DNA of 64,000 bases from Sporocytophaga sp. (GTDB lineage: Bacteria; Bacteroidota; Bacteroidia; Cytophagales; Cytophagaceae): the NCBI RefSeq assembly GCF_017745095.1, contig NZ_JAGHZZ010000005.1:116245-180244 (forward strand), in the 5' to 3' direction. Position 1 is the first letter of the stretch. The number at the start of each line of letters is the position of its first letter. The notes under the pieces are model-generated. The model did not search any database. It was given only the letters and a program-made list of their open reading frames with translations, and was not told where the DNA came from. A program made the position numbers and the translations under genes. Positions 28,038 to 37,532 of this stretch are shown here, piece by piece.

Positions 28038-28331
28038 ATGCCCACTTCTGAGAAAAGTCTGAGAATCTGCAAGGAAGGTCATCAATATTATAAGAGCAGT
28101 GACTGCCCTGTTTGTCCTGTATGTGAAGAAAAACGTAAACCTGATGCTGGTTTTCTATCTTTAATTTCAGCTCCGGCCAGACGTGCAATTGAAGGAAAAG
28201 GTATCACATCACTTCAACAGCTAAGTCAATATAGTGAAAGGGAAATATTACAGTTACATGGAATTGGTCCTTCTGCAATGCCTAAACTTCGGGATGCTTT
28301 AAAAAAAGAGGGGTTGGGCTTCAAGGAGTAA
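28038..28331 (+). CDS. Small zinc-ribbon + RNA polymerase alpha-CTD-like (HhH) protein
   Basis: From the ATG at 28038 the protein has 97 residues; a TTG at 28011 would overlap the upstream gene. The N-terminal third has four cysteines ('ICKEGHQYYKSSDCPVCPVCEEKRKPD') suited to one zinc site. The rest, 'APARRAIEGKGITSLQQLSQYSEREILQLHGIGPSAMPKLRDALKKEGL', has the helix-hairpin-helix fold of the RNA polymerase alpha C-terminal domain and of DNA-binding HhH proteins. A nucleic-acid-binding role is likely; the target is unknown. Confidence 0.8.
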   Translation: MPTSEKSLRICKEGHQYYKSSDCPVCPVCEEKRKPDAGFLSLISAPARRAIEGKGITSLQQLSQYSEREILQLHGIGPSAMPKLRDALKKEGLGFKE

Positions 28332-28356
28332 TGAGACTGATAAATATTAAAATTAA

Positions 28357-28391
28357 CTCCCGAGTCTTTATTGTAGACTCGGGAGCTTTTG
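28357..28391 (+). terminator. Rho-independent terminator (effective both ways)
   Basis: A perfect 11-bp GC-rich stem (28357-28367 with 28375-28385, loop TTATTGT) is followed by CTTTTG on the plus strand. It ends the DUF6495-like pair and abuts the stop of the convergent methyltransferase gene at 28393. Confidence 0.85.
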
Positions 28392-28392
28392 T

Positions 28393-29163
28393 TTATGATT
28401 TGATCGCAACAATTCTTATTCTCACATAATCTGCCAACCATTTCCCGTCGCGGAAAATTTTATCTTTTAAAGAATTCTGCGTTTTCTCAAGAACATCTTC
28501 AATCTCATGCCCTGAAAGTCCTTTAAAGAATTTTTCACCAAACATTCTGAACCAGTCTTTCACTCCATTTTCTTTGTCTGTCAACTCTGTCGGTCTGTCA
28601 AAATGAATAGCATAGATAACTCTGAAGCCTGACTTTTCAAGAAGTGAAGTAAATTCACCGATAGATGGAAAATACCAGAATCGTATGTTTGAATTTTCAG
28701 TATAGCCGTTGGCAATAAATGCTTTATCCAATGCATTTAACATATGGTCCACATTGCCTTTTCCTCCAAACTCAGCTACAAAACGACCTCCCTGTTTTAA
28801 TGCATTATAGACGTTATTGGCAGCCTTTGCAGGGTCTGTAATCCAGTGAAATACTGCATTTGAAAAGATCGCATCATACTTCATTTTATAGTTCATACTT
28901 TCTGCGTCTTCTACAAGAAAAGAAATTTCAGGATATGTCTCTTTTGCAGTATTAATCATATCTTCAGAGTGGTCAATTCCTTCAACCAGGGCTCCTGAAG
29001 CTGCTATTGCTGCTGCCAGCTGTCCTGTTCCACACCCAAGGTCAAGAATATGCTCATCCTTTCTGGGAGCCAATAAGGTTACAAGATCTTCCCCAAAATT
29101 GGATACAAATTGATGCTTATCATCATATAAGGAACTATTCCATTTAATTTTATTTTCATTCAT
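28393..29163 (-). CDS. Class I SAM-dependent methyltransferase
   Basis: A 256-residue methyltransferase (from ATG 29163; another ATG at 29172 adds three residues). Motif I 'ILDLGCGTGQLAAAIA' lies near residue 40-55, the acidic SAM-ribose residue in 'VEGIDHSEDMI', motif II 'DAIFSNAVFHWI', and motif III 'LKQGGRFVAEFGG'. The overall pattern resembles trans-aconitate methyltransferase-like enzymes; the substrate is unknown. It is divergent from a MerR-type regulator whose start lies about 130 nt away, so the regulator may control it. Confidence 0.9.
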   Translation of the reverse strand: MNENKIKWNSSLYDDKHQFVSNFGEDLVTLLAPRKDEHILDLGCGTGQLAAAIAASGALVEGIDHSEDMINTAKETYPEISFLVEDAESMNYKMKYDAIFSNAVFHWITDPAKAANNVYNALKQGGRFVAEFGGKGNVDHMLNALDKAFIANGYTENSNIRFWYFPSIGEFTSLLEKSGFRVIYAIHFDRPTELTDKENGVKDWFRMFGEKFFKGLSGHEIEDVLEKTQNSLKDKIFRDGKWLADYVRIRIVAIKS

Positions 29164-29293
29164 AATAATCAATGTTATAGGTAAATTACACTATAAGTTG
29201 CGCATATCATCCGGATGTGAAAGCAAAGATAACATTGGAGTCTACTCCATGGTCAAGGAAAATTTTTTATGTTTGAAAAAAAATGAATGGATT

Positions 29294-29653
29294 ATGCTTA
29301 TAGGAGAAATTTCATTGAAAACTGGCCTTTCAAGAGATACTATCAGGTATTATGAAAAGATTGGTTTGATAAAACTTAATAAAAAGCAAAGGAGGGATAA
29401 TAACTATAAAGAGTATTCAGCAGAGATTATTGAGCGACTGGAAATTATAAAACGAGCCAAGTATCTGGGGTTTTCTTTACAGGAAATAAAAGAGCTAATA
29501 GACGCCTGGGCCAATAAAACACTTACAGTTGATGAAAGAATAGAATTATTTGAAAGTCGGATAGCTTTGCTTGATGAAAAAATATTAAGGTTGAATGAAG
29601 TAAAATCTTTAATACGAAAAAGGATAAAACAAATTAAAGAAGAGGGTAAGTAA
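29294..29653 (+). CDS. MerR family transcriptional regulator
   Basis: From the ATG at 29294 the product is a 119-residue MerR protein beginning directly with the winged-helix domain 'LIGEISLKTGLSRDTIRYYEKIGLI'. The longer ORF from 29198 adds 32 residues unlike the family and is probably not translated. A dimerisation coiled coil follows (about 72-119). No cysteine cluster for metals is visible, so an organic or stress ligand is more likely. Divergently oriented to the methyltransferase gene; MerR regulators often act on such a neighbour. Confidence 0.88.
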   Translation: MLIGEISLKTGLSRDTIRYYEKIGLIKLNKKQRRDNNYKEYSAEIIERLEIIKRAKYLGFSLQEIKELIDAWANKTLTVDERIELFESRIALLDEKILRLNEVKSLIRKRIKQIKEEGK

Positions 29654-29656
29654 GGC

Positions 29657-30808
29657 TTATTTTACTAACATAAAATCACGGACATCTTCAAACTTTGCTG
29701 GGATTACAACTTCTCCGTTTTTATTAATGAAGCCATATTTTTTACCTTCTTTGAACCAAGCCAGATTATTATGGAAGGCTCCAGTAGATTCAAATTTGCA
29801 TGGAATGATTTCTTTCCCTTTAAGGTCTATAAATCCCATTCTTCCATTAATAAAAATAGCTGTAAGGCCTTCATTTATTTTGTTCACTACTTTATAAGTA
29901 GGTCGCACCACCCATTTGCCAGAGGTATTGATTAACCCATATAATATTTCACCATTTACCCTTCCAGGAAACCAGGCTACATCATTTCTGAATTTAAGTA
30001 AATTCGAATAAGCTTCATCATAATTGTCGATTTCAACGATCAGTGTGGTGTCTTTAAGTGGCAATACAGCCTGGTCTTTCATGTTTATGATCATCCAGGT
30101 CCCTCCGTTAATTCTACCGTTTTCATAAACCCCTCCTTGATTGGCAAAAGCTTTTTCTTCACTGAAGTTTGTTATCCAGCTGTATTGATAAGGTACAAGG
30201 GTATTTCCAGTGTTATCAATAACACCATAAAGGAACTTACCATCTGGAGTTCTTTTTCCTGTAATTGCGAAGTTTCCCTGAAAGTTAAATGCAGTATCCC
30301 AGCGGGGAGAGATCAGAAGTTTTTTTTCTCGGTTGATATAACCAGCTTTTCCGCTTTTAAAGACAACCATAGCCTTTCCATTTTCAAAGTTACTACAAAA
30401 GCGAAACTGGGCAGGTATCACTTTTTTTCCAACGGAATCCATAAATCCATATAATCCATTTTCAAGAAAAGCCAATCTACCTTCAGAAAAGTGTGAAAAG
30501 TTAAATTCGGGTAGTTGGATTACCCAATTGTTATTTTTATCAATAAACCCATTCTTGATATCGTCATTGGTATATTGAACTACCTCAGCAACATTGTCAT
30601 GAAAATTATTGGCTTCTCCATATTGAGGAGCTATCACCCAACTTCCGGAAGGATTAATAAACCCCCACACACCTCCTGATTTTGCAGGGGCAAGCAATAG
30701 AGCCTGCTGGTCATCCTGGCCTTTTAGGGTTAATGCCAGGCAAAATACAAATAGCAATAAAAGTTTATATGCTTTAGTATTCACTTCAAGAAATGATGGG
30801 TTTATCAC
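29657..30808 (-). CDS. Exported WG-repeat protein
   Basis: A 383-residue protein with an N-terminal signal peptide (hydrophobic about 13-28, cleaved near 'LKGQ') and many WG beta-repeats of the type 'YGFMDSVGKKVIPAQF', 'AGYINREKKLLISPRW', 'YGVIDNTGNTLVPYQY', 'YGLINTSGKWVVRPTY', 'MGFIDLKGKEIIPCKF' and 'YGFINKNGEVVIPAKF'. WG repeats form beta-rich scaffolds, and their roles are mostly unknown. Convergent with the MerR gene, 3 nt between stops. No T9SS sorting domain is evident, so a periplasmic location is likely. Confidence 0.88.
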   Translation of the reverse strand: MINPSFLEVNTKAYKLLLLFVFCLALTLKGQDDQQALLLAPAKSGGVWGFINPSGSWVIAPQYGEANNFHDNVAEVVQYTNDDIKNGFIDKNNNWVIQLPEFNFSHFSEGRLAFLENGLYGFMDSVGKKVIPAQFRFCSNFENGKAMVVFKSGKAGYINREKKLLISPRWDTAFNFQGNFAITGKRTPDGKFLYGVIDNTGNTLVPYQYSWITNFSEEKAFANQGGVYENGRINGGTWMIINMKDQAVLPLKDTTLIVEIDNYDEAYSNLLKFRNDVAWFPGRVNGEILYGLINTSGKWVVRPTYKVVNKINEGLTAIFINGRMGFIDLKGKEIIPCKFESTGAFHNNLAWFKEGKKYGFINKNGEVVIPAKFEDVRDFMLVK

Positions 30809-30981
30809 AACAAATTACCTCGTAATCTTCAGAAAATAAAGGATTTTGCCAAATTTTTGTTTGGCTTATTCAAACCGGATTAAAGGGAAATTGTTATTGA
30901 TCAGTATTTTATGATTTTTTCGGATGGTACAATATCATCTTAAAAAAATTAATCAAATGTAAAGAATTAAAAGATAGGTAA

Positions 30982-31017
30982 AAAAATAGGGATTCTGGAT
31001 TTAATCAGAATCCCTTC
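30982..31017 (-). terminator. Terminator of the metallo-hydrolase gene
   Basis: On the minus strand a 9-bp perfect stem (31006-31014 with 30989-30997, 8-nt loop) is followed by a run of T (A-run at 30981-30986 on the plus strand), directly after the stop at 31019. Confidence 0.85.
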
Positions 31018-31018
31018 T

Positions 31019-32167
31019 TTAATTTAAAATCTCTGTTTCCGAATTCACAGGTTGTTTTAATGTCCACCAATGACTGTCTGGGTAATTTTTATTTAATATT
31101 ACTTTTTCTCCGATCATCGGAGTGGTGACTTTCATTCCTGTTTGTTGTGCATATTTCAGAACCCTTTGTACTGGCTCATTCCATGCATGTAGCGCTAGAG
31201 TAAATTTCCCCCAATGCACAGGAAGCAAGACTTTACTCTTCAGATCAATATTCGCTTGTACCGTTTGTTCTGGCAGCATGTGGATGTATGGCCACATTTC
31301 ATTGTATTGTCCCGATTCCAAAAGAGCGATATCGAAGGGGCCATATTTATTCCCGATTTCTTTAAAGTGGGTATCATAGCCTGAATCTCCTCCAAGAAAC
31401 AATCTGTGAGAAGGGGTAATCAAGGCGAAAGAAGCCCAGAGGGTCTGGTTTCTGTTCAATATGCCGCGACCAGAAAAATGCCTTGCTGGTGTAATGACCA
31501 ATCTTATACTGTCCTTAATATTCGTTTCTTCCCACCAATCGAATTCTGAAATCTTATTTTGAGGTATACCCCAGAATTCAAGATGCTCACCAACTCCCAG
31601 TGGAGTTATTACCCTTTCTACTTTGGGCACTAGTTTAGTTATGGTTTCGAAATCCAGGTGATCATAATGATCATGACTAATGATGAGTACATCAATTTTG
31701 GGAAAGTCTTCTACAGAATAAATACGTGTGCCCAGATAGTTCTTTGAACCTGCATATTGCACAGGAGAGGTACGTTCGCTGAAAACAGGATCTACTAAAA
31801 TATTTAATCCATCTATCTGAATAAAATATGAAGAATGGCCAAACCAAACAATTGAAGGTTCTTGAGATGGTTTTGCTTTGAGATCAGTTTTAACAGAAGG
31901 GATTTTAGTTGAAGGTTCAGTATTTGGTTTTTTTGAAAAATACTCCTTCAGCAGCTGCCAGTATGAGCCATTCTCAGCCATTGTAGGAGTTTCTGAAACA
32001 TTTTGAAAACTACCGTTTTTATAATTGGGAGATTGTTTAATCTTTTCCAAACGTGCACCGGATGGATTTTTACCAAAAGATTTTTGCTGAAATATGATGA
32101 CTGCAGCAAGAGTTAATAACAGTAAAATTGATAATAAAATAATCATTGCTTTTTTTAATATGCTCAT
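31019..32167 (-). CDS. Membrane-anchored MBL-fold metallo-hydrolase (UlaG/NAPE-PLD-like)
   Basis: A 382-residue protein with one N-terminal membrane segment (about 7-26) and a metallo-beta-lactamase-fold domain (about 105-365). The metal motif is 'ISHDHYDHLD' (HxHxDH). Further ligands are in 'TPARHFSGRG', 'FLGGDSGYDTHF' and 'LLPVHWGKFTLALHAW'. The arrangement 'DPVFSERTSPVQYAGSKN' is typical of the subgroup containing N-acyl-phosphatidylethanolamine phospholipase D. The substrate is not assignable from sequence. It has its own terminator. Confidence 0.9.
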   Translation of the reverse strand: MSILKKAMIILLSILLLLTLAAVIIFQQKSFGKNPSGARLEKIKQSPNYKNGSFQNVSETPTMAENGSYWQLLKEYFSKKPNTEPSTKIPSVKTDLKAKPSQEPSIVWFGHSSYFIQIDGLNILVDPVFSERTSPVQYAGSKNYLGTRIYSVEDFPKIDVLIISHDHYDHLDFETITKLVPKVERVITPLGVGEHLEFWGIPQNKISEFDWWEETNIKDSIRLVITPARHFSGRGILNRNQTLWASFALITPSHRLFLGGDSGYDTHFKEIGNKYGPFDIALLESGQYNEMWPYIHMLPEQTVQANIDLKSKVLLPVHWGKFTLALHAWNEPVQRVLKYAQQTGMKVTTPMIGEKVILNKNYPDSHWWTLKQPVNSETEILN

Positions 32168-32683
32168 CAGGAAAAACTATGTGCTTGTAATTCTATTGAC
32201 GGATGAAGGTCAATAATATTTTTGAAGAGTACATGAAAAGTTAAAATTTAATTTCATGAAGGCAAACAAAAAGTGGAAGCTAAAAAGGGGAAGATGCAAA
32301 ATTAAAAGTAATGGTCTTTCCTTTAGGCTTTAAGGAAAAACCTGTATTAAAGGATTTCACCCTAAATTCCTCTCCTGAAGGAAATAGCGGCCAACTTAAG
32401 AAAGAAACAATTATAAAATTTGAGATTTATCCTCAGCCTCACAAGTTCTCTTTGAAAGAAAAAACGAGCAACAGTTTGAGCAAGAGCAAGAAACCCTTTC
32501 TTTATTTATTAAAAGATCTCTTGCTCTTGCTCAAACTGTTGCTTATCTCTTCATGTAGTTACTAAGTTGACGGCTATGTCCTACAGGAGAGGGACTTTTG
32601 TGGTTATGTTGTTTTCTGGATCAGTTTAAAAACATAATTTTTTTGACTATTCCTTTCTCTTTCAGGAAAAGGGTAAGAGCCAT
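32168..32683. other. Intergenic region with long inverted repeat
   Basis: About 515 nt between the start of the metallo-hydrolase gene and the stop of the GH5 gene, both on the minus strand. Its main content is the perfect 25-bp inverted repeat at 32467-32543, annotated separately. Short ORFs here show no protein-like features. Confidence 0.55.
32467..32543. repeat. Perfect 25-bp inverted repeat (REP-like palindrome, copy 1)
   Basis: Arms 32467-32491 and 32519-32543 are exact reverse complements (core GCAACAGTTTGAGCAAGAGC) around a 27-nt loop. There is no adjoining long T-run, so it is not a standard terminator. It lies 141 nt downstream of the GH5 stop. A related, degenerate copy follows tyrS at 37189-37263: 18 of 21 aligned positions match between 32520-32540-type sequence and 37240-37260. 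Two copies suggest a dispersed extragenic palindrome family. Confidence 0.75.
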
Positions 32684-33679
32684 TTACTTCTTCCGTTTCA
32701 GAATAGGAGTGTTCTTAAGAATCAATTCTTTTCTGATAAACTGTCCTGATGGTGTAAGGTCGGTATCAGACCAGTGCGATATATCTGAAACCGGAAGTAA
32801 TATGGAAGCAGTCTCTTTTTTATTGGCTACAGACCAGTTGCACCAACTGATTTTATATTTGTCAAGAAAGGTAAACCATTCATTAGTTTCTTCTGCTCCA
32901 AATTTTCCGTTTCCGGAATAGTCGCATGTTCCAAATTCGGTAACAAATAATGCAACTCCTTTTTTCATGGCCTTTTCAGCTTCATCTCTTAAATATTGTC
33001 CATGAGAAACCGCATAAAAGTGTAGCGTATAAGCAATATTTTTATCTTGAATTGGATCTTCAGCGGCTTCGCTAACCATCTGAGACCATTGTCTTGTTCC
33101 TACGACTATAATATTGTCAGGGTCATGCTCACGAATTGCTTTTACAACCTGTTCTGCATAAGGCTTGATAGATGATTTCCAATAGGCGTCTTGCAATGGC
33201 TCATTATAAATTTCATAAATGACATTTGGGTATTTACCATATTTTCTTGCCATGGTGGAAAAGAATTTCTTTGCAAGTTCAGGGTTTTTATGAGCATGGT
33301 GACTATGATAATCAATGATCACATACATACCCAGTTTTATGGCAACATCCACCATGTCTATAATCTTATATAATTCATTAGGGTTTTCCTTATAACCGCC
33401 ATCTTCATCAACTCCCATCGCCAATCTGACAATTGTACATTTCCAATCGTCACGAAGCCAGGTCAAAGTTTGTTCATTATAATATTGCCCCATCCATTGG
33501 CTCCAGAACATAGACATGCCCCTAAGTTGAACAGTGTCTCCGAATTCTCCCATGATGTAATTTCCATTAACTGAAAGTTGTCCATATTTTCTTACAATAG
33601 ATTGCTGAGCGGATGATGGATTCGAAAATCCCAGCATGAACAATAAAAGTACTGATAAGAGTTTAGCATGTGTTTTCAT
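32684..33679 (-). CDS. Glycoside hydrolase family 5 cellulase (endoglucanase)
   Basis: A 331-residue secreted GH5 enzyme with signal peptide (about 1-24). The (beta/alpha)8 barrel signatures are present: 'VQLRGMSMFWSQW', 'CTIVRLAMGV', 'YVIIDYHSHHA', acid/base E160 in 'VIYEIYNEP', 'AYTLHFYAVSHG' and nucleophile E248 in 'ALFVTEFGTCD'. The pattern fits subfamily 2 endo-beta-1,4-glucanases. It has no carbohydrate-binding module and, unlike the GH9 enzyme of this window, no T9SS sorting domain, so it may stay periplasmic. A membrane AraC-type regulator gene lies upstream on the same strand. Confidence 0.93.
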   Translation of the reverse strand: MKTHAKLLSVLLLFMLGFSNPSSAQQSIVRKYGQLSVNGNYIMGEFGDTVQLRGMSMFWSQWMGQYYNEQTLTWLRDDWKCTIVRLAMGVDEDGGYKENPNELYKIIDMVDVAIKLGMYVIIDYHSHHAHKNPELAKKFFSTMARKYGKYPNVIYEIYNEPLQDAYWKSSIKPYAEQVVKAIREHDPDNIIVVGTRQWSQMVSEAAEDPIQDKNIAYTLHFYAVSHGQYLRDEAEKAMKKGVALFVTEFGTCDYSGNGKFGAEETNEWFTFLDKYKISWCNWSVANKKETASILLPVSDISHWSDTDLTPSGQFIRKELILKNTPILKRKK

Positions 33680-33701
33680 ATGGTTTGATATTGATTTAAT
33701 G

Positions 33702-33709
33702 CAAAACTA
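33702..33709 (-). promoter_or_regulatory. Possible -7 element of the GH5 gene
   Basis: On the minus strand TAGTTTTG (33709-33702) fits TAnnTTTG and would start transcription near 33695, about 16 nt before the GH5 ATG at 33679. No clear TTTG lies 19-21 nt upstream, as might be expected of an activator-dependent promoter. Confidence 0.45.
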
Positions 33710-33795
33710 TCTGGCAATTGTGAAACTGAATTTGTAAAAAATGATTTCTTTTTTGCTTTTTGGTAAGTGGTAGATTATTAGATGTTTGTAGCTGG

Positions 33796-33929
33796 TTTGC
33801 AAAATTTACAATTTTCTTTGTAAAAGATTTAATTTATTGATTTGCAGATACTTTTTTGTGTAAGTAAGGAGGGGATTTATTGACTTTGCAAAAAATAAGA
33901 CTTTCTTTGTAAATATTGTAATTTATTGA
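33796..33929. repeat. 45-nt direct repeat upstream of the GH5 gene (putative operator)
   Basis: Segments 33796-33840 and 33885-33929 match at 36 of 45 positions without gaps, exactly 89 nt apart. Conserved blocks are TTTGCAAAA, TTTCTTTGTAAA and TAATTTATTGA. A weaker TTTGTAAAAAA occurs at 33731. The pair lies between the AraC-type regulator and the cellulase gene, where an activator would bind. That they are operators is inference. Confidence 0.6.
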
Positions 33930-33956
33930 AAAGTAGGCGGTTGTTTGATTTTGGAA

Positions 33957-35078
33957 TTACACCTTATTTTTCTTGCGATAGTCATTTGGTGAAATACCTA
34001 ATGATTCTTTGAATACCCTGTTGAAGTGAGAAATATTTCCATAGCCTACTTTATAGGCAATATCAGATACCGGTAGTGTTAAATCCATCAGCAATCTTTT
34101 TGCTTCAGTAAGGCGTAAATTATTTAAGTATTGTTTAAAAGAAAGACTGAATGCATCTTTAATAAGAGAAGATATTTTGTTTTCGGAGAGTCCTGTTGCT
34201 AATTGTATTTTCTTAAGAGAAAGTTCAGAATCCTGATAATTGCTTGAAATGAAATTTATTACCTTTTGAAGATCCTGATCCGACTGACTGGTTATCTGAA
34301 CTGGTGTATATTGAATTTCAACTTTTTGAACTTGGTCTTTTGGTTTTTTCCTGGTATATGAAATGATTCCTATTATCAGATAATAACAGATTAAAACAAC
34401 TCCAGCAGTTTGATAAAATAAGGCTACATTTTTGGTAAACTTCAATTCTCTTATTGATATAGTATCTGGAATATTTTTACCTAATAGCTGACAATTCTGA
34501 ATATTAATGATTTTTGTCTTATCAAACTCCAGTGATTTAAAATCCTTTTCGGAAACATTGTTTTCTGCATACCACCATGTTGGAGTTATAAACTTATCCA
34601 GAGGAATAGTGTATTTGCTCTGATCTTTTTTCAGATCAACATCTTTTACAAGATATCTATAAGTAAGTGTCTTTTCTGGGTTGGTAAAATCTGTAGCATG
34701 TAGTCCCAGAATTACCTGTGGCCTTTTACCATTTGTGGCCTGAATGTCCATCTCCAGATAATCATAATAAGTAAGATCAAAGAAGGAACTGTCTTTGGCG
34801 AATAAAGTAACTCCGGCATATGGAAACTGATACCCCTCTCCAAGTTTATAACTAAATGTGATGAGGGTATCATTTACTTTAATATCGTAAACCGTCGACG
34901 CTTTTTCTGGAGATTTCAGAGAATCAGAGTAAGAATAGATAAAAAAGTTTGCGGTGTCAGCTGCGTAAGGAATAATGGAAATGGTCTGGTGAGGTCTTCT
35001 CCATGTATAATAAAGGGAAAATATAATTACCGGTAGGATGATCCATATGATTAACCGATTGAAAAAACCTTGTACCAT
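33957..35078 (-). CDS. Membrane-anchored AraC family transcriptional regulator
   Basis: A 373-residue regulator with two membrane helices (about 9-26 and 219-241) enclosing a periplasmic beta-rich sensor domain of about 190 residues, then a cytoplasmic AraC/XylS helix-turn-helix pair (about 270-372: 'SLKKIQLATGLSENKISSLI', 'FKQYLNNLRLTEAKRLL', 'VSDIAYKVGYGNISHFNRVFKESLGISPNDYRKK'). It is a one-component sensor that binds DNA from the membrane. The GH5 cellulase lies 277 nt downstream on the same strand, with long direct repeats between, so regulation of the cellulase (for example by a saccharide) is plausible. Start ATG at 35078. Confidence 0.9.
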   Translation of the reverse strand: MVQGFFNRLIIWIILPVIIFSLYYTWRRPHQTISIIPYAADTANFFIYSYSDSLKSPEKASTVYDIKVNDTLITFSYKLGEGYQFPYAGVTLFAKDSSFFDLTYYDYLEMDIQATNGKRPQVILGLHATDFTNPEKTLTYRYLVKDVDLKKDQSKYTIPLDKFITPTWWYAENNVSEKDFKSLEFDKTKIINIQNCQLLGKNIPDTISIRELKFTKNVALFYQTAGVVLICYYLIIGIISYTRKKPKDQVQKVEIQYTPVQITSQSDQDLQKVINFISSNYQDSELSLKKIQLATGLSENKISSLIKDAFSLSFKQYLNNLRLTEAKRLLMDLTLPVSDIAYKVGYGNISHFNRVFKESLGISPNDYRKKNKV

Positions 35079-35242
35079 GAATTAAATTAAATCGACTTAA
35101 AAATAAATAAAGAATCGATCTAAAAAAAGATATAAACCAAGGATATAATTTCTTATTTGTGTGACTTATGTTACAATAAATGAGGTTCCATGAATTTGGA
35201 AATCAAAAGGTAAAATCATTAATTTCGGTGAAAACTTAATAT

Positions 35243-35626
35243 ATGGCTGATTTGCATAATAAGATCAATGAACTATATAAAAGCTCAAAGAGCTATCCGG
35301 ATCTTGTTAAAAACTTAATTGGGATTGGTGTACAATCATATAGTGTAGAAGTATCTTCAGGTATCATATTATATCGATTTGTAGGAGGAGAAAATATTTT
35401 ACATGGTGCAGTATCTATCCCTCGTGAAATATCTGAAAGCTTTAATCGACAGCTTGTTCTGAATGCACTTAAAGACACTCAGGAAGGAAGAACAACCTAC
35501 CCTGAGTTTATGGATGATATTGCTTTCGCCGGGGTTAGATTTTATGAAGCGACTCTTAACGGAAATAATAAAAGAGTGACTTACATAGGCATTGGAGGAA
35601 GTTATGAAGAGGCAATCCCATTATAA
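35243..35626 (+). CDS. DUF1398 family protein
   Basis: A 127-residue protein of the DUF1398 family, sometimes annotated 'phage envelope protein' in older databases without functional support. The blocks 'SYPDLVKNLIGIGVQSYSVEV', 'LALNALKDTQ'-like 'LVLNALKDTQEGRTTYPEFMDDIAFAGV' and 'YIGIGGSYEEAIP' are characteristic. No signal peptide or membrane segment. Function unknown. Well separated from its neighbours. Confidence 0.85.
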   Translation: MADLHNKINELYKSSKSYPDLVKNLIGIGVQSYSVEVSSGIILYRFVGGENILHGAVSIPREISESFNRQLVLNALKDTQEGRTTYPEFMDDIAFAGVRFYEATLNGNNKRVTYIGIGGSYEEAIPL

Positions 35627-35671
35627 GTAGAATTAAATGATTATCCATTCTTTAAACTTTCATTTCTTCAG

Positions 35672-35703
35672 TTTGCTTAACTGAAAAAAATGAATTAATT
35701 TAG
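35672..35703 (+). promoter_or_regulatory. Promoter of the tyrS leader transcript
   Basis: TTTG at 35672-35675, a 20-nt spacer and TAATTTAG at 35696-35703 (one mismatch to TAnnTTTG). Transcription would begin near 35710, 13 nt before the leader ATG at 35723 and about 185 nt before the tyrS ATG. Confidence 0.6.
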
Positions 35704-35722
35704 ACTATCCTTAAGACATAAC

Positions 35723-37108
<1,386 letters not shown>

Positions 37109-37532
37109 TAAAGGATACATCTTAGGTTTATATAAGGCTTCTCCATTTGAATCATAGAAAGAAGAAACATCCTCAATGTTAAGAGAAGAAAGGAGTAACA
37201 GCCTTGCACAAGAAGAATAAATTATCCTAAAAGCTTTTACTCTTGCTCACCTGTTGCTCCTTTTTAATTCTTCTGATTTTTTTTGTAATGTAACATTGGT
37301 TACCAATCATAATGTTCCTATCTCATATTTTAGTGTCAGATAAAGCAGCTATTCCGAACATCTTCATGTTTATCTGTTTTATAACCGGTTAATAGAACAA
37401 TCATAAATGTTAGATAAATCAATGCAGGCAATGCCCACGTGGGTCTTGTGAGGTTACTGCTTTGTCAATAAAATGAATATCTCATTCATGAATATGAGTT
37501 AAATCAATCTATCAAACCAAAAAAATAAATTT
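37109..37532. other. Intergenic region with palindromic elements
   Basis: About 420 nt between tyrS and the M6-type peptidase gene. It contains the degenerate REP-like palindrome at 37189-37263 and a perfect 10-bp palindrome CCCACGTGGG at 37434-37443, about 90 nt before the peptidase start. No consensus promoter is seen for the peptidase gene. Confidence 0.55.
37189..37263. repeat. REP-like palindrome, copy 2 (degenerate)
   Basis: Outer arms AAAGGAGTAACAG (37189-37201) and CTGTTGCTCCTTT (37251-37263) pair over 13 positions with one G-T pair, around a 49-nt interior. The right half, CTCTTGCTCA then CTGTTGCT, is nearly the same as the right arm of the perfect palindrome at 32467-32543. Located 81 nt after the tyrS stop. 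The T-rich stretch that follows would also allow a terminator role. Confidence 0.6.

Noticed and set aside
32311..32921. Small plus-strand ORFs around the perfect palindrome and within the GH5 gene
   Set aside because: One is made largely of the inverted repeat itself and the other is antisense to the GH5 coding sequence. Neither has protein-like features.
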